Position numbers and translations under genes: made by a program. A model generated the notes under the pieces. It did no database searches, had not been told where the DNA came from, and was given only the letters and a program-made list of their open reading frames with translations. A stretch of 64,000 nt of DNA from Nageia nagi (lineage: Eukaryota; Pinophyta). Positions 48,501 through 62,100 of the stretch are shown here, piece by piece (the stretch's first letter is position 1; each line of letters begins with the position of its first letter). The stretch spans positions 23,560,001 through 23,624,000 of the forward strand of contig JBITNC010000002.1 of the NCBI GenBank assembly GCA_050084985.1, given 5' to 3'.

Positions 48501-48799
48501 AAAAATAGGAAATGCAATGGGGATGAAATGATTGAGTCATAATGCCATTGTACACCATATTTTAGTAATTTTCCTTGGAGTTTGATTTCACCATAGGTTG
48601 GCACGTGCCAAGTAGTCACATCCACCAGAAAATAAATATCTAAGGGATGATAAGATCGAGATGTGAGTACTCAAAGCTGATGGTCATATCATCTACCCTT
48701 GCTCCAATCTAGATGTTACACATCATCCTTCCATTTAAAGGCTCCCTCTATCATCCACCATGTCATTGAATATGGACTCTAAGAGGAGCTAATATTATA

Positions 48800-51700
48800 G
48801 TGAGTATGACTCAACATCCCTAGTGGGATCCAACTGTATGTAGTAGTCAATGTTCTTACATAAGAATCTTAAGCAATGCTTCCAAGCCTTGGTAGAGTTT
48901 CTGCTACATCCCTTAAATAATCTATCATTTTGTTTTTTCCAAATCATCCAACAAACATGAGGAGGAATCATTTCCCATATTAGCTAAGGTTTCTTGTTAC
49001 CTTATTCCAATCTCCCTTGTTCTATTGCAACAACTAGAGAATGTGGGATCACCCATTGATCATGAAGACTAGAATTCACAATTCCCCATAGGTCCTTTGC
49101 ATAATCATAGTTAAGGAAGATGTGATCTAAGGTTTCTTCTACTTTTTTACATAGAATACACATACTAGTAAAGGACATACCTTTTTTTTAAACTTTGTTA
49201 GTATGGATTCTTCCTAGATAAGTTACCCAAAGGAAGCTAGCTATTTTGGGGATTAGTCCTTTTATCCAAACACTAGTCCACATTTGTCTTCAAGGATATC
49301 TTCAATTCAAATTTTTTCCTATCTTGATTAAATATTAAATATTTTTTCCTTTTTCATCATTTTATTGTAAATAATCTATTTTTTTAGTGGGGTATAGCGG
49401 AATCTTTCTAATATTTGGAGGAGTTCTTCTCTCTACTTTGTAAATAGGGGATTTTTAGGTTGAGGGATGGACCACCAGACTTCATTATTAAGTTGGGACA
49501 TGTAATTGACCGCTCTAATATTGAATCTAGACTTATTCCATAACATTAGGAGGTTCCATTTTGGTTAATCTTCCAAGAAGGAAGGGCCAATCCATCTATC
49601 ATCTCATAATAATGTTGTTTGACCATTATTAACTTCCTAGATTGCTTTTGTTTCTATGGTGTCCCTTAGCTCAAGCAAAGAATTCTATAAGGAAGAACCT
49701 TTTGAGGGATTCCTTCGGCTAAGAAAGCTATTCCTTCCATGTTATTAAAATTGCATATCTTTATCCACTCTCTATCCTTATTCTAGCATAGTTTTCATGC
49801 TAGTTTCAATTGCATTGCTTGGTTAAGTAATCTGATTTGTCTAATTCCCAAACCCCCTTTAGCTTTCTTTCTACAAACTCTATCCCAAGCTACCAAGGAC
49901 ATTATTTTCTTATCCTTAGTACCATTCAAAATAAATATTCTACATATTTGATGAATCTTCTCTGCCACTAGAGTAAGAATCTTAAATATGCTTCCCATAT
50001 AGATGAGAATACTTTGGAGAGAATCTTTGACATATTGAATTTTACCAAATAGAATTAGTAAAACAGCTTTCCAACCAACTATTTTATTATTTAGTTTGTT
50101 AAGAGCCTTATTCCAAAAATCCCTTTGAACTCAACCTTCAAATAGTGGCATTCCAATATAAGTGGTTGGGAGATAACCTGTTTGGCATTGGAAAATCTAA
50201 GATATTTCTCCACTTATCCAAACAGGAGTATTGAATAAATATATATTGGTTTTTTTATAATTAATTTTTTAATCAGAAGCCTACTCATATTTTTCTAAGA
50301 TGAAATTCATGGTTTGGTCCTCTCCAATGCTTGCTTTCCGAACCAGTATGGTATCATTAATAAATTGATGATGTGTAATGGGGTAGTAGTTGTGTGTATG
50401 TTTGATCACTCTAATAATTCCAAATTGATTATCTCATTTTAAGGATCTTTCTAGTACCTCAACCATTGTAATGATTAGATATTATGACATATAGTCCTCT
50501 TGTCATATTCCTTTGGATGAATTAAAAAGCCTACATCTTCATCATTAACTAACACTTAGAAGATAGCTCTTTATGTGTATTTACTAACCCATGTTCTCCA
50601 TTGATTCTAGAAACTAAATTATTCATGAACTTGATTTAGTAATTTCCAAGAGATTCAACTATAGGCCTTTTGCATATCAAGCTTAATGATCATAACCTCT
50701 TCCTTAGAGGCTTTGATAAAATGAAAAGTTTCATGCATCAGAATAAACCCATAGGAGATCTATCTATCTCTCACAAAATCATCCTATTCAACTAAAATGA
50801 TTTTAGGAAATACCTAAACCATTTTATTTGCAAGCAATTTTATGATAATCTTACAGATTGTGTAACATAAACCTATAGGTCTAAAATTCTGCAAATTATT
50901 CATTTTGTGAAATTTTGGAATGAGGGTAAAAAATATTATGTTCCAAAATTTCAAGAGAGTGTTGTGTCTTTGGAATTCTTGGATGGCCTTAATAACATCA
51001 TCTCCAACAATAATATAAAATTTATGAAAGAAGCATGCCGAGAATCCATTTGGTTTTGAAGATTTATTTGTTTCCATCATAAGTATTATGGAGGTAATTT
51101 CATCTTCAAATAAGGAAGCTAACAGCTTGATATTATCCTCAATAATAATTAGTGGAAGGATATTTTCAAGGATTTCTTTGGTTACATTTTGATCTTCTTC
51201 AATTGACTTTGTAAGGAGATTCTTGTAGAAAGAAAGTAACATATCTTTAATCTCATATTCATCTTAAATTAGGATTTTATCCTCTCTTTCTAATGTTCAA
51301 ATTTTATTAAAGACACTTATTCTTTGTGTTGATAGTTTAAAAAATTTTGTATTATGGTATCCTTCTTTTATTCATGAAATTTTAGATTTCTGCTTCAAGA
51401 AGATTTCTTCTCTTTTGAGGATAAGTTTGTATTGATTCTTAAAGGAGTTTTCTTTTACAACAATTTCTTAAGATCTTCCCTCTCTTTGGATAATAGCTTC
51501 AATCAAATCAAGTTCTCCTCTTATCTTTATTTTCTCCTTCTTAATATGCTTGAAATTATTTTAGCTCTAAACTTTCAAATTTGCTTTCAGAATATCAAGT
51601 TTCTTCTAAAGTTGGAATATTTTTATCCCCTTTACTTATGTGTTATACCATTATTCTACCTTTTCTTTCAATTATGGATGGATGAGCTAAATGGTTTCAA

Positions 51701-52313
51701 ATATAAAAGGGGCTCTCTTTTTTTATATATGGGAATGCTTATAACAAAATGGGGATATGATTTGAATCAATTTTAAATTGAGTTAATAAGGCATAGTCAA
51801 GAAATTTATCAAACAAAGAAAAAGAAAAAAACTACACTATCCATCTTAGTTTAAATGAGATCTTCCTCAACTCACATATTATTCCATGTAAACTCTACCC
51901 TTATTAGATCCAATTATATTAGATTACTAATATACAAAAAACTATTTAGGTCATCCATATCATTATCTTTCTATCTCCCCCCTCTAAAATTTTTACAAGG
52001 GTGTAGGATTGTGTTAAAGTCACCCATGATGATCCATGGCATATCAGGGAATTGCAATTTATCTTCAATTAAGAGATAAAAAAAAATTTAACTCCCATAG
52101 AGTCATCAACCCACCAAAGGCTCCATCTAATTCTTGCCTTCATAATTTTAACTCCTTACACATCCTTATTTTTATATCAATTATGATGTCATCTTTTATT
52201 TTTTATTCTTGAATTAGTACCATGTGTGGTTTTTTATCATACCAAATATCCATAAAGGATATTTTTCTTCCAAGGGCATTTTAGCCCCTATTATTCCAAG
52301 ATAGGATCTTCAT
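48800..52313 (-). pseudogene. LINE ORF2: endonuclease, RT and zinc-binding domain (broken)
   Basis: This is the polyprotein of a non-LTR retrotransposon, which nicks DNA and reverse-transcribes in place. The endonuclease starts at ATG 52313 (MKILSWNNRG, the usual opening). RT is clear at 50814-51242 (SKPNGFSACFFHKFYIIVGD, LQNFRPIGLCYTICKIIIKL). At 50353-50364 the catalytic F-A/V-D-D reads F-I-N-D within THHQFINDTIL. A later segment at 49795-49998 has KKIMSLVAWDRVCRKKAKGG. The zinc-binding domain is at about 49020-49290 (ASFLWVTYLGRIHTNKV, CILCKKVEETLDHIF). An RNase H was not recognised. Many stops and frameshifts; dead. Confidence 0.82.
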
Positions 52314-52681
52314 TGAGGACCTACCAAGACCCCTTGGCCTCCACTCTACTCTAGAGTGAATTTTTCAATTAGCAATATCCTATTTTGTGAGCCTATTCCT
52401 AATTTCTCCTGAAGAAGGTCTTCCTGGATGGGCTTGCCCAACATTTGGTGGTTTTCAAGTATTCATAATATTTCAGGATAGGATATCCAATCCTATGTTT
52501 TATTATTATGTGACCATAGTTTTAGCTTGATTTTCTACATTTTTGATATTTTTAATGATCTTCATAATTTATTCATCTCCATCTTCACCCTTAACAATTC
52601 CAACAACTTCCATATTTGTGGCTTCATTTTCAAAAAAATCAAATGGTATTCTAGATTTTCCCTATCATTTCCTTAAATCTA
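52314..52681 (-). pseudogene. Probable LINE ORF1 tail, cut by copia element 6
   Basis: The minus strand upstream of the LINE endonuclease start shows protein-like pieces (VGIVKGEDGDE, GQAHPGRPSSG) broken by stops, in the place where ORF1 should end. The sequence changes to copia LTR at 52682, so the rest of the LINE 5' end is missing. Confidence 0.4.
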
Positions 52682-52754
52682 TTTTTAGGTAAATCTATTT
52701 TTGGGTTTGTAAATATTTTATGTTTAATTAATGAAAGTAAAATTTTACTTCTCT
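52682..52754 (+). repeat. Truncated 5' LTR of copia element 6
   Basis: About 73 bp matching the end of the 3' LTR. It begins abruptly after LINE sequence, so most of the LTR was lost. Confidence 0.7.
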
Positions 52755-52757
52755 TTA

Positions 52758-52769
52758 TGGTATTACAGA
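52758..52769 (+). promoter_or_regulatory. Primer-binding site, copia element 6
   Basis: TGGTATTACAGA follows the LTR end; the first six bases match the initiator-Met tRNA site and the rest have drifted. Confidence 0.6.
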
Positions 52770-52885
52770 AATATTGTAAGTTTTAGTGAGTTAGAGAAGA
52801 GTGTATGGGTATTTGCAATAATTTAGAGATATTATGTAAAGTTTGAATGACACCTCAATTTTTTTGTTGTGTTGAGCGTTGTGTA

Positions 52886-53720
52886 ATGGTTGCAAACAAC
52901 AACACTCTACCTATCCTAAAGTTCCATGAAGAAGATTATGAGTATTGATCTATCAAAATGAATATGCTACTCATACACAATAGGTTATGGGATATTGTTG
53001 AGGAAGGATATAGTGATCCAACAAATTGGAACACTCTCTATCCTAATGATAAGACTGCAAAGAAGGAGGCTCAAAGAAGAACTCCTTTATATTCTATCAT
53101 TTCTTTGGAGATGAGTATCTTTCTTATGATTACTTCATGCACTTCAGCTTTGGATGCATGGAAAGAACTCAAATATGGTTATCAAGGTAGAAACCAAGTA
53201 AAGAAATTGAGGTTTCATGACCTAAAGAGATATTTTGAGAATCTCAAGATGCAAGGTGATGAGATTTTGGAAGATTAATGTGTGAGAGTAAAAGCATGTA
53301 TGGATAAGATGAATGCCCTTAGAGAGGAGATTAGGAATAAAATTATAGTGAAGAAAGTGTTGAGAAACATTCTTCCCAAGTGGAACCATGTGGAAATAAT
53401 AATAGAAAAGTCAAAATATCTTTCAACTCTTACTTATGATCTACTTATAGGATCCTTGATGTCTCGTGAAGAGAGATGCAAAGATTCCACACCATCACAT
53501 GTAGGAATTAATTAAGGAAATAATTTTGTAACAAATGAGTTTGAAGCTACCAATGCACAAAAAAGAGACTAAGTGAGAGGCTAGACATGTCTTCAAGTGG
53601 AAGAAGAAGAGGAAGGATAGGATCTTATGAGGAAGAGGAAGAGGTAGAGGTGGTTCAAATGGAAAGGGGAAAAGAAAAGAAATAATGTTACTATTATAAC
53701 AAAATTAGGCACTATAAGAG
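52886..53720 (+). pseudogene. Copia element 6 gag (broken)
   Basis: Gag starts at ATG 52886 (MVANNNTLPILKFHEEDYEY) and meets a stop after about 20 codons. The core continues in the same frame at 52958-53278 (RLWDIVEEGYSDPTNWNTLY, SALDAWKELKYGYQGRNQVK) and 53282-53515 (ALREEIRNKIIVKKVLRNIL, LLIGSLMSREE). An Arg/Gly-rich linker and a CCHC remnant (YYNKIRHYKREC) lie at about 53630-53715, with the second Cys of the knuckle changed to Tyr. Confidence 0.8.
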
Positions 53721-56700
53721 GGAGTGTAAAACAAAGACTAACCAATAAGGTGGAAGTGTAGTCCATTATGGAGAGGATGATGGATCCTCCAATTTTTTTT
53801 CCTCTTATAAGAAGACTAATCAAAATCTTAATGAAACTTGGATTCTACATAATGGTAAAGGAGAGTTGTTTTCCATAATGGATAATAGTTTTAAGTCCAA
53901 GATAAAACTTAAAAATGATAATTCATTAATTGTTAAAGGAATCATAGCCATGTAGATTAGAACCAAAGAGGGTACCAAGAAGGTAAATAACAACTACTAT
54001 ACTCCTAATCTTAAACATAATTTGCTAAGTGTGGGATAAATAATTGAAAGAAACTATAAACTTATATTTGAATATGGAAAATGTGTAATCTATGATAAGA
54101 GTAATTGATTATAGTATATGAGATATGAGCATTTAAGCTACCAAAGTTTGAGATTATTGACATTTGAAAAATAGCCAATGGATTGTCCAATATTAAAGAA
54201 GATAAGACTATGTGTGAAGGATGTACTTTGGGAAAGCACTGATGAATAGCATTTCCAAGAGGATAAGCTTCTAGGAATTTATACATTTTTTAGTTGGTGC
54301 ACTCTGACATTTGTGAACCTATGCAAACATAGAGCTTGGGTATGAAATTATACTTTCACACTTTCATAGATGATTACATAAGGATATGTTAGATTTATTT
54401 GCTAACATCCAAAGATGAGGCTTTCACATATCTTAAAGAGTTCAAGGCTCATGTGGGAAAAAATGTGAATGTGTTGTTAAATGCTAAGGGAATGATATAG
54501 GAGGAGATAATTGCTCTAATTAATTCCTCTAATATTGTAAAGATTATGGAATAAAAAGACAACTCATAACTACATATATTCTATAACAAAATGGTATGTT
54601 GAAGAGGAAAAAATGCACCATAATGGAGATGGAAATTAACATGCTACAATGAAAATAGTTAACTCCTATGTACTAGATTGATGTAGTGAGTAAAATAGTC
54701 TACATCTAGAATAGAAGTGAGTATAAATTCAAGCTGGGAAGGCATCATATCTTATGATACATGGTATGATAAAAAGCCTAATGTAAATCATTTTAGAGTT
54801 TTTTGTTTATCTTGATTATGCTCATATTATTTATGAAAAAAGGAGAAAATTAGATCTTAATATTCAAACATGTATGTTTTATGCTATTTTGAGAAAACCG
54901 GGTCATATAGATTATATAATCTAAAAATACATAAGGTTGTATTGTGTAGAGATGTAAGTTTTGATGAAGAGGGGGCTTGGGATCATCAAAAGTTCTATAT
55001 TAATGATGGATCTAATGGAAATAAGTCCTCTAAAGTGTATCCTACTAATCATATCAACAAATAAAGTTATACCACTCCAAGTCCTTCATTCACTCCCAAT
55101 GGAAGAATATACTTCAAGTGTGCCAAATAAAGGTAAATGAACTCTTCAAGCCCATCCATCCAATCAAATGTTGGATCAAAATTTATCAAGGAGATTCATA
55201 AATAACTAATCAATTGAACTTAATAAAGTTACAAAAAGGTTTAAAAATTTAACAATTTATGCTAATGAGGATGATCATGAGCCCAAAGGTGACGTAGTCA
55301 ACTATGCATTAATAACAAGTGTAGAAATTGAACTAGATAACTATGATGAAGCTTACAATAATGATTTATGGTTAAAGATAATGGAAACATAAATTTTCCA
55401 TCAAAAAAAATGATACTTGGGAGCTAATGGAGCTTTCCAAAGGAAAACAATATGTTGGATACAAATGGGTATATGAGACCAAATACAATGTTGATGGCAT
55501 CATTGAAATACACAATGTAAGGCTTGTGTTCAAGGGCTTCACCCAATGCTATGGTAAAGACTATGAAAAACCATTTGACCCCAAAGAAAGGTAAAGATAA
55601 TTAGATTGTTCCTTTACATGGTTTCACATAAAGTTTGGAAAGTGAATAATATGGATGTTAAAATTGCATTTCTCAATGGTTATTTTGATGAAGATGTCTA
55701 TGTTGAAAAATGCTAAGGATTTGAGATAAAAAGATAAGAATATTATTGAGTATATGATTTAAAGAAGGGTCTGCATGGTCTCAAGTAAGCTCCAAGTGCT
55801 TGGTATACAAGGATTGATGGGTATTTCAATTTATATGGTTTCACAAGAAGTAAGAATGATCCCACTATATAAATCATAAAGAAAGGTCAAGATTTCTTAC
55901 TTATGTGTTTGTATGTGGATGCTTTAATATATATGGGTATTTGTATACAAATAGATGATGATTTTAAAACATCTATGAACCAAGAATTTAAAATGAAGGA
56001 TCTAGAAATGATGCACTACTTTCCTAGCATGGAAGTGTCTCAAGGAAATGATGACATGTTCATTTGTGAATCCAAATATGCACATAAAATAATTAAAAAT
56101 TTTGATATGGATGAATTGAAACTAGTACTAACTCCTATATATCATGGAAAACTATTATGTAAATATTATGGAACAAAAAAATTGAAGTAAACATATATAG
56201 AAGCTTAGTTAGGAGCTTGATGTTTCTCAAAAATACTAGGCTTGATATTGCCCATGATGTCTCACTTGTGTCAAGGTACATGAGTGATCATACTAAAGAA
56301 CAATGACAGAAACCAAGAGGATTATTAGGTATGTCAAAGGAACATATTTTGGCATACACTACTACAAGAATGATAGGATAAAACTTTATGGATATAGTGA
56401 CTTTGATTTGGGAAGTAACTTTCATGATAGAAAATCCACATCTAGACAATGTTTTAGCCTTGGTTTAGGACTCATTTCATGGATTTCAAAGAAATAAAAT
56501 ACTATTGCACTTTCATATATAGAGGTAGAGTATATTGCAATCACAAGTGCAAGTATTCAAGCATTGTGGTAGAGTGCCATTTGATTGGCACATAATCCAA
56601 TCCACCACATTGGATCCAAGAATTTTGACATGAAGTATCACTTCATCCAGGATATTATGGAGAAGGAAATAATCAAACTAAGGCATTAAAAAACCCTAAA

Positions 56701-56790
56701 TAATATTGCAAATATATTCACTAAAGGATTTGCTAAACCTTAGTTTCTTAATCTAAGGAGTTTATAAGTGAGTCCCCTAGAGTGGGATAA
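53721..56790 (+). pseudogene. Copia element 6 protease, integrase, RT and RNase H (broken)
   Basis: The protease site near 53840 reads LHNGKGE, with the D-S-G catalytic motif lost. A KSKIKLKNDNSLIVKG segment follows. The pre-integrase and integrase parts (54000-55050) are recognisable only in pieces, such as GSYRLYNLKIHKVVLCRDVS. RT runs from about 55410 (NDTWELMELSKGKQYVGYKW) through VKIAFLNGYFDEDVYVEK to LYVDALIYMG, where YVDD is YVDA (55912-55923). RNase H reaches 56570 (LISWISKK, then EVEYIAITSASIQALW). Stops and frameshifts occur every 100-300 bp. Confidence 0.8.
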
Positions 56791-57099
56791 TGTTAGAAAC
56801 TCTGTATTTTAAAATAGAGCCTACATGTCTAGATTTAGAATGTTTACTTTTTCTATTTTGAGTATTAGATTATCCTTTTTGAGTCTTTGAGTTTCATGTA
56901 TGATGTCATCTATATTAGGATAGTTTTCTTTAGGATCCAAACTTCTATTCTAGTTAGCTTTTTGGATTACATTGTAACAAGTTATGATTATCCAACTAGA
57001 GTCTATTTTTAGGTGAGTCTATTTTTGGGTGTGTCTAAAACCTATATATGTATGTAAAGATTTGAATTTTAAATAATGAAAGCAATATTCTACTTCTCA
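56791..57099 (+). repeat. 3' LTR of copia element 6
   Basis: The repeat is 309 bp with TG...CA ends, preceded by the purine tract AGAGTGGGATAA (56779-56790). Its first and last 15 bp closely match the LTR of element 1. Confidence 0.85.
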
Positions 57100-59199
57100 A
57101 TTATTCAATATTCTATATTATTTATATTGAGTATAATGTTATGTTAATCTTCTATTTGTCCATGTGTAAGTTGGTCCTTTGAGGTTAACATCCATTAGAT
57201 TGTATCAAAAGAAATAAACCATAGAGATATATCATAATATCACTATAAATTACATTCCTAATTATATTTTTTTTATTATTTATAAGAATATAAAAGATTG
57301 TTTTTTAATTATTATGTTATCCTTATTAAATGATTTATATGTATTCCAAAATTCTGAAGATCCTTTCTCCTTTTTGGATTATTTGGAACACACACATTTG
57401 TTATGTATAATTCAAAATTATGATAGAAAAAATTAATAATAGCTTGTTTTGATAATTTACATAGTAGTTTTCCTTATAATTTATCATTTTACTAAGGTCT
57501 AATGTTTCCTTCTAAAAATAGTTATGCTTCCATTTTAATCCCTTCATAGTATGTTTTTATTTTTTATATTATTTTATTAGCTTACTTTGGTTTCATGTAA
57601 AATTATTATGTTTAAATTTTTATTCTAAATGAAATACTTTAATAATCTTCTCTTGATAGTAGTATTCAATTTCCTTGTATTCAATAATTTGACCTTCATT
57701 CCTACCTCTCCCAAGTGGATTTATCAATTATGGTTTATTTTCAATATGATTCCTTTTATTTGTATGTATCCTTATTGGTATTTACATAAAAATACTACAT
57801 ATCATTTTGAAACCATTGGTTATATATATAATCCTCTTATGATTTGTTTTTTTTATTTAGTGTAAAATATGTTCTTCATGCTTTCTTCATTTCATTATAG
57901 TTTCATGTAACTAAATCTAATATTAGTACATCCTCTTCTTCTTCCTCCTCCTCTTCCATGTTCTTTTTATTTATGGTTTTCAAAAATTACATATATGTTA
58001 ACACTTCTTCCTATCTTCTTCAAGGGGATCCTTAATGGTGTATCTCCTTATATTAGTACTTACATATTTTGGTATTATATCTCTAAGGATCTTGTTTAGA
58101 ATCAAATCTTTTGTCTATAATATATATTCTATAGATATTTTATCATACTTCATTTTTGGGTATCTCCAGTATTATCGCCCTTCCCTTATTTTATAATGAA
58201 GCTATCACAACTTTTTTAACATGATTTCTTTATGGTTGTTCCTATTGTATTAGAACCCCTTTGATAGTTTTGATATTTACTTTAAATAGAACCATGTACT
58301 AAGTATGATCTATTCATTTTAAGAGAATTATATCTTAATACCTTTACATGGGTTACAAAGTTACATGAGTTTTCTAAGTATCCTATCTCTTAGTATAACT
58401 TACAAGGAAAGGGAATCTTTTCATAATTTATTCTTTGAAGGAAGTTATTGAATTTTTAGGATAGACTAGTAATCTTTAGCAAAGGCCTCAATAAGTATAG
58501 TTTAATACATAATCTTATAGTAGTTACATGCATGTTACTTAAGAATTGAGATTCCATTAATAAAAATAACCATAAAGTATTTCTAATATTTTCCATTACT
58601 CTCATATTCCAACTTTATAAAGATAATTTGTATAACTTGACCATAATTATTACATTACCTATAACTTTCCTATTTAAATAGAATACTAGAGACCATTTTC
58701 TTATAAATATATCAACATTTTTAATGAACCATATTCCTTTTCTATTAACAAATATTAAAAAAAAACCATACAAAATAAAAAGGCATGGACACATCACACC
58801 CACATGTCACATATCAACAACAAATATTAATGAGAAACCATTAAAAATAAATTACCCAAACATTTTATGGGAGGAAAAACACTAAAAAAGAATTAACTAA
58901 AAAATCATAAAGAGTAATAAATGCTTCTTGGTTTTGGAGGAGTGATAGCATGAGGGACAATGGAGTCCTCATCAAGAGTTTTAAGCTTGTCATGATCATT
59001 GTTGGAATGATCAATCCTTTCCTAAGTACTAGTGGTATAAGGGGCCACCACATGATCATTATACTACCAAAAAGTTGATGGGATGCATGAATGGTGAGTC
59101 TTATTAAGCATATCATAAAATTAATTCCAATTTGGTCCCCCTTTAAAAGGCACAAAAACCTAAGAGGTTACCTTTTGGGAGTGTATTCAAACCACCAAC
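57100..59199. other. AT-rich non-coding stretch
   Basis: Very AT-rich DNA with scattered T-runs. The part from about 58600 may be the 3' end of the LINE at 59.2-63.2 kb, but no domain can be read in it. Nothing else supported. Confidence 0.35.
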
Positions 59200-62100
59200 C
59201 CCTACATTAATCATTTGCATGGGTTTATTTCATCCACTACCACTACCCTATTAAGTGCTACCATATCCATCAACTTGATACTCCCAACCATCATGAGTAT
59301 CCCAACCATCATAATGAGAGGAGCTTAAGAAATCTCCCCATCCCGAGGGTGGGAAAGGATAAGTCAGAAGAGCATCTTAGGGAAGTGCATATTGTAATGG
59401 AGAGGGATAAGGAATTGATGCATTATATGAGTGATGCTAGAAAGGTAGAGTTAAGATGTAGTCCCACTCCTTATTGGGAGGATGATGGTGAGATCAAGAG
59501 AATGAGAACTTTTCTCATAGAATAAATAACATTTCCTCATTTAGTGATAAACTACATCAGATGATTTACCTCCAAAACCATTTTATCCACCTGATCTTTA
59601 ATTTAGAACCAAATATCATGAAAACTAAGGAATTTGTAAGCTAAAAGGAAATCAATAGATGAAAGCTTAGCTACAAATAAAATTGCATTCCTTTATTTCT
59701 ATAAATGGAATATAATTCTAATTTGGAACATATTTCAACATTCAATCAAGTACTTAGAAAAATCTAGAGGATTTCCCAAGAGATTATGGTGCCAAGCTAA
59801 AGGTTTATTGTAAAAATGGCTGAAAGAAGGATACCATTTAATACTAAGCTTTGTCAATTTTTTCACAAAATTATAATAATTGCATAATAGACTTGTGTGC
59901 ACTATAAAATGGGCAAGAGAGGTTCTCCATCATGATAAAAGTGATTCTATTACCAACATGAAGACCATAGAAAATTAAACTCCAAGAAAAATATGTTATT
60001 TTGGGTTCAATGTAAGTGGTCTAAAATATATTAAATCTTGATTGCCAAATTTTATTGGATGAGAAAATCTCCCAACACTCATTTAACTTAGGAACCATAG
60101 GCAAGTTGGGTGAAAGCTAATGGTATCCATGCTTAGCTTTGTAGCTAAATAAAGAAATGTCCCTAAACCACTTACATTTTGTATACAAAAGGTGCTAAGC
60201 TAATTAATCACAATATTAAATGTACCTTTATCTTCATGGATAAGACCATGGATGATACTAAACTCTTCCCAATTGAACCAAGCTTTGGAAGAATAATTGT
60301 AAAAATTGGCTATATAACTAAGGCCTTTTAAAAAAAAAATTCCTAGACCCACTATGTATGAGTTAGCCATGAACCTCGATGTGTGATCACAAGATACCAC
60401 CATACATTTAGAAAGTATAGAGAAACATATTTGTATTACCCACCGTTTTTCTATCAAACTAAAGGTTTGGCAGCTTGCCAAGATTTTGCAAATAAAAGAG
60501 CTAATAATTTTAATTAGAACAAGGGCTAAAATAATACAATGAAAATTAATCCCCTTCCAACCTATTTTACCAAAAGGATAACCTTTCGATATATAGTATG
60601 TGATAAGTACTTGACAATATTGTAATCCTTTCAAAGCTCTAATGATCCACTTTGTGCTGAGCATGAAACCTTTATGTTAATACAAAAATACTCTTTCCTA
60701 CTTAACTTTTGAGTACACAACAAAAATCTCTTGCTACATGATGAAAATATTTTTTAATTTTGAGTTAGCTTAAAGAAATTCCTTAAGGAACTTTCCAAGC
60801 TTCTTGTATAAGCTTGAGAGGGTACCCAACTTAAAGGATCATAAACATTTATAGAAGGCAAAACTTTTGAACAAATTGAGAAGTTTTTGGCTAGAGAAAG
60901 CTTCTTAGTGATTCTATTAGAAAGTGTTTTTTTTCAACTCTTTATAAAATGAAATTCCTAAGTTGGGTTAGGGTACTTTTAAAGGAAGAGGGGATGCTAG
61001 TTTATTTCAATATATTCCTTGGAACAATCCAATTCCATTAAAAAGAAGTGAGTCATGCAGGGGAATCAAAGATAGCCTACATATAACAAGAAGTCTTCTT
61101 CCATTTAATGGAGGAGCCTAAGGCAGTGTAGAAAAGATCAATACCATTAAATTCCTAATCCATAGAAGCCTGATCTTGTTTTAAATTAATAAATGAATAA
61201 TCCATAAAGTATCCATTGATAAGCTACCCCTGATTGCCTACAAGCTTAATGCCATGACCAAGGCCTTGAGAGGCTTTAGTTTCTAGCAAGTAGCTAAGGC
61301 TTCCATTACTAACACATAAAGAGAATGGGCTAATGGGAAACCATATATAATTGATCTAAAAACCATGACTTCTTCAATTTGATGGCCATATAATGTTAAC
61401 ATTATTAATACATGGATAAAAAGCATTTACATTGAGGCTATAAACATAAGATCAAAACCTAAAGCTTGAAGCATGGCTAGAGTAAAGTTCCACTAAATTT
61501 TATCATAGGAATTTTAAAATAAATCTTAATGAAGAGGGTGTCTAGTTCAAATATATGAGGCCACTCCATCCCTTTACAAATAGATATAATATTGTCAATA
61601 ATATACTAACATTTAATGAATCTCATTTCTTAGGATGAAGAATTTTGGGGAAGAATTAGCCAAATTTTAAGAGCTAACACTTTGGAAATGATCTTTTAGC
61701 TAACATTGAGAAAAGTAATAGGCCACCAACAAGTGGTAAGATTCGATTCCTTTGTCTTAGGTATGAATTTCATATTTTTTTTGTAAATGAGTATCCCTAA
61801 GGATCCTTTAGATACAGCTTCATGATAGACACAAAGAAGATTGAGTTCTACAACATCCTAAATTGATTTATAAAATTTGTAAGGAAATTCATAAAAATTA
61901 GAAGATTTTTCAATTTCCATGTACATAAGAGCATAGTCTATATATGATAGAGAGAGGAAAGTATCACACTTCAACATTGAGAGGGGAAGAGTTTAGTTAG
62001 AACCATACTACATCATTCAAAAAGTTCCTATTACCTATCTCTGGTGAGCACTTGAAAGGTAAAACTTCTTGATAATAATTAACAAATACTTGAGCAATAC

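Larger units (their letters stand above)
52682..57099 (+). mobile_element. Ty1/copia element 6 (decayed; 5' LTR truncated)
   Basis: This is a + strand copia element of the same family as element 1, in the opposite orientation. Its 3' LTR is 56791-57099 (309 bp, TGTTAGAAAC...ACTTCTCA). Only the last approximately 73 bp of the 5' LTR survive (52682-52754), sharing the CTATTTTTAGGT and CTATTTTTGGG words with the 3' LTR. A primer site, gag, CCHC, protease, integrase, RT and RNase H follow in copia order. Stops and frameshifts are dense. The YVDD box reads YVDA. Confidence 0.82.
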
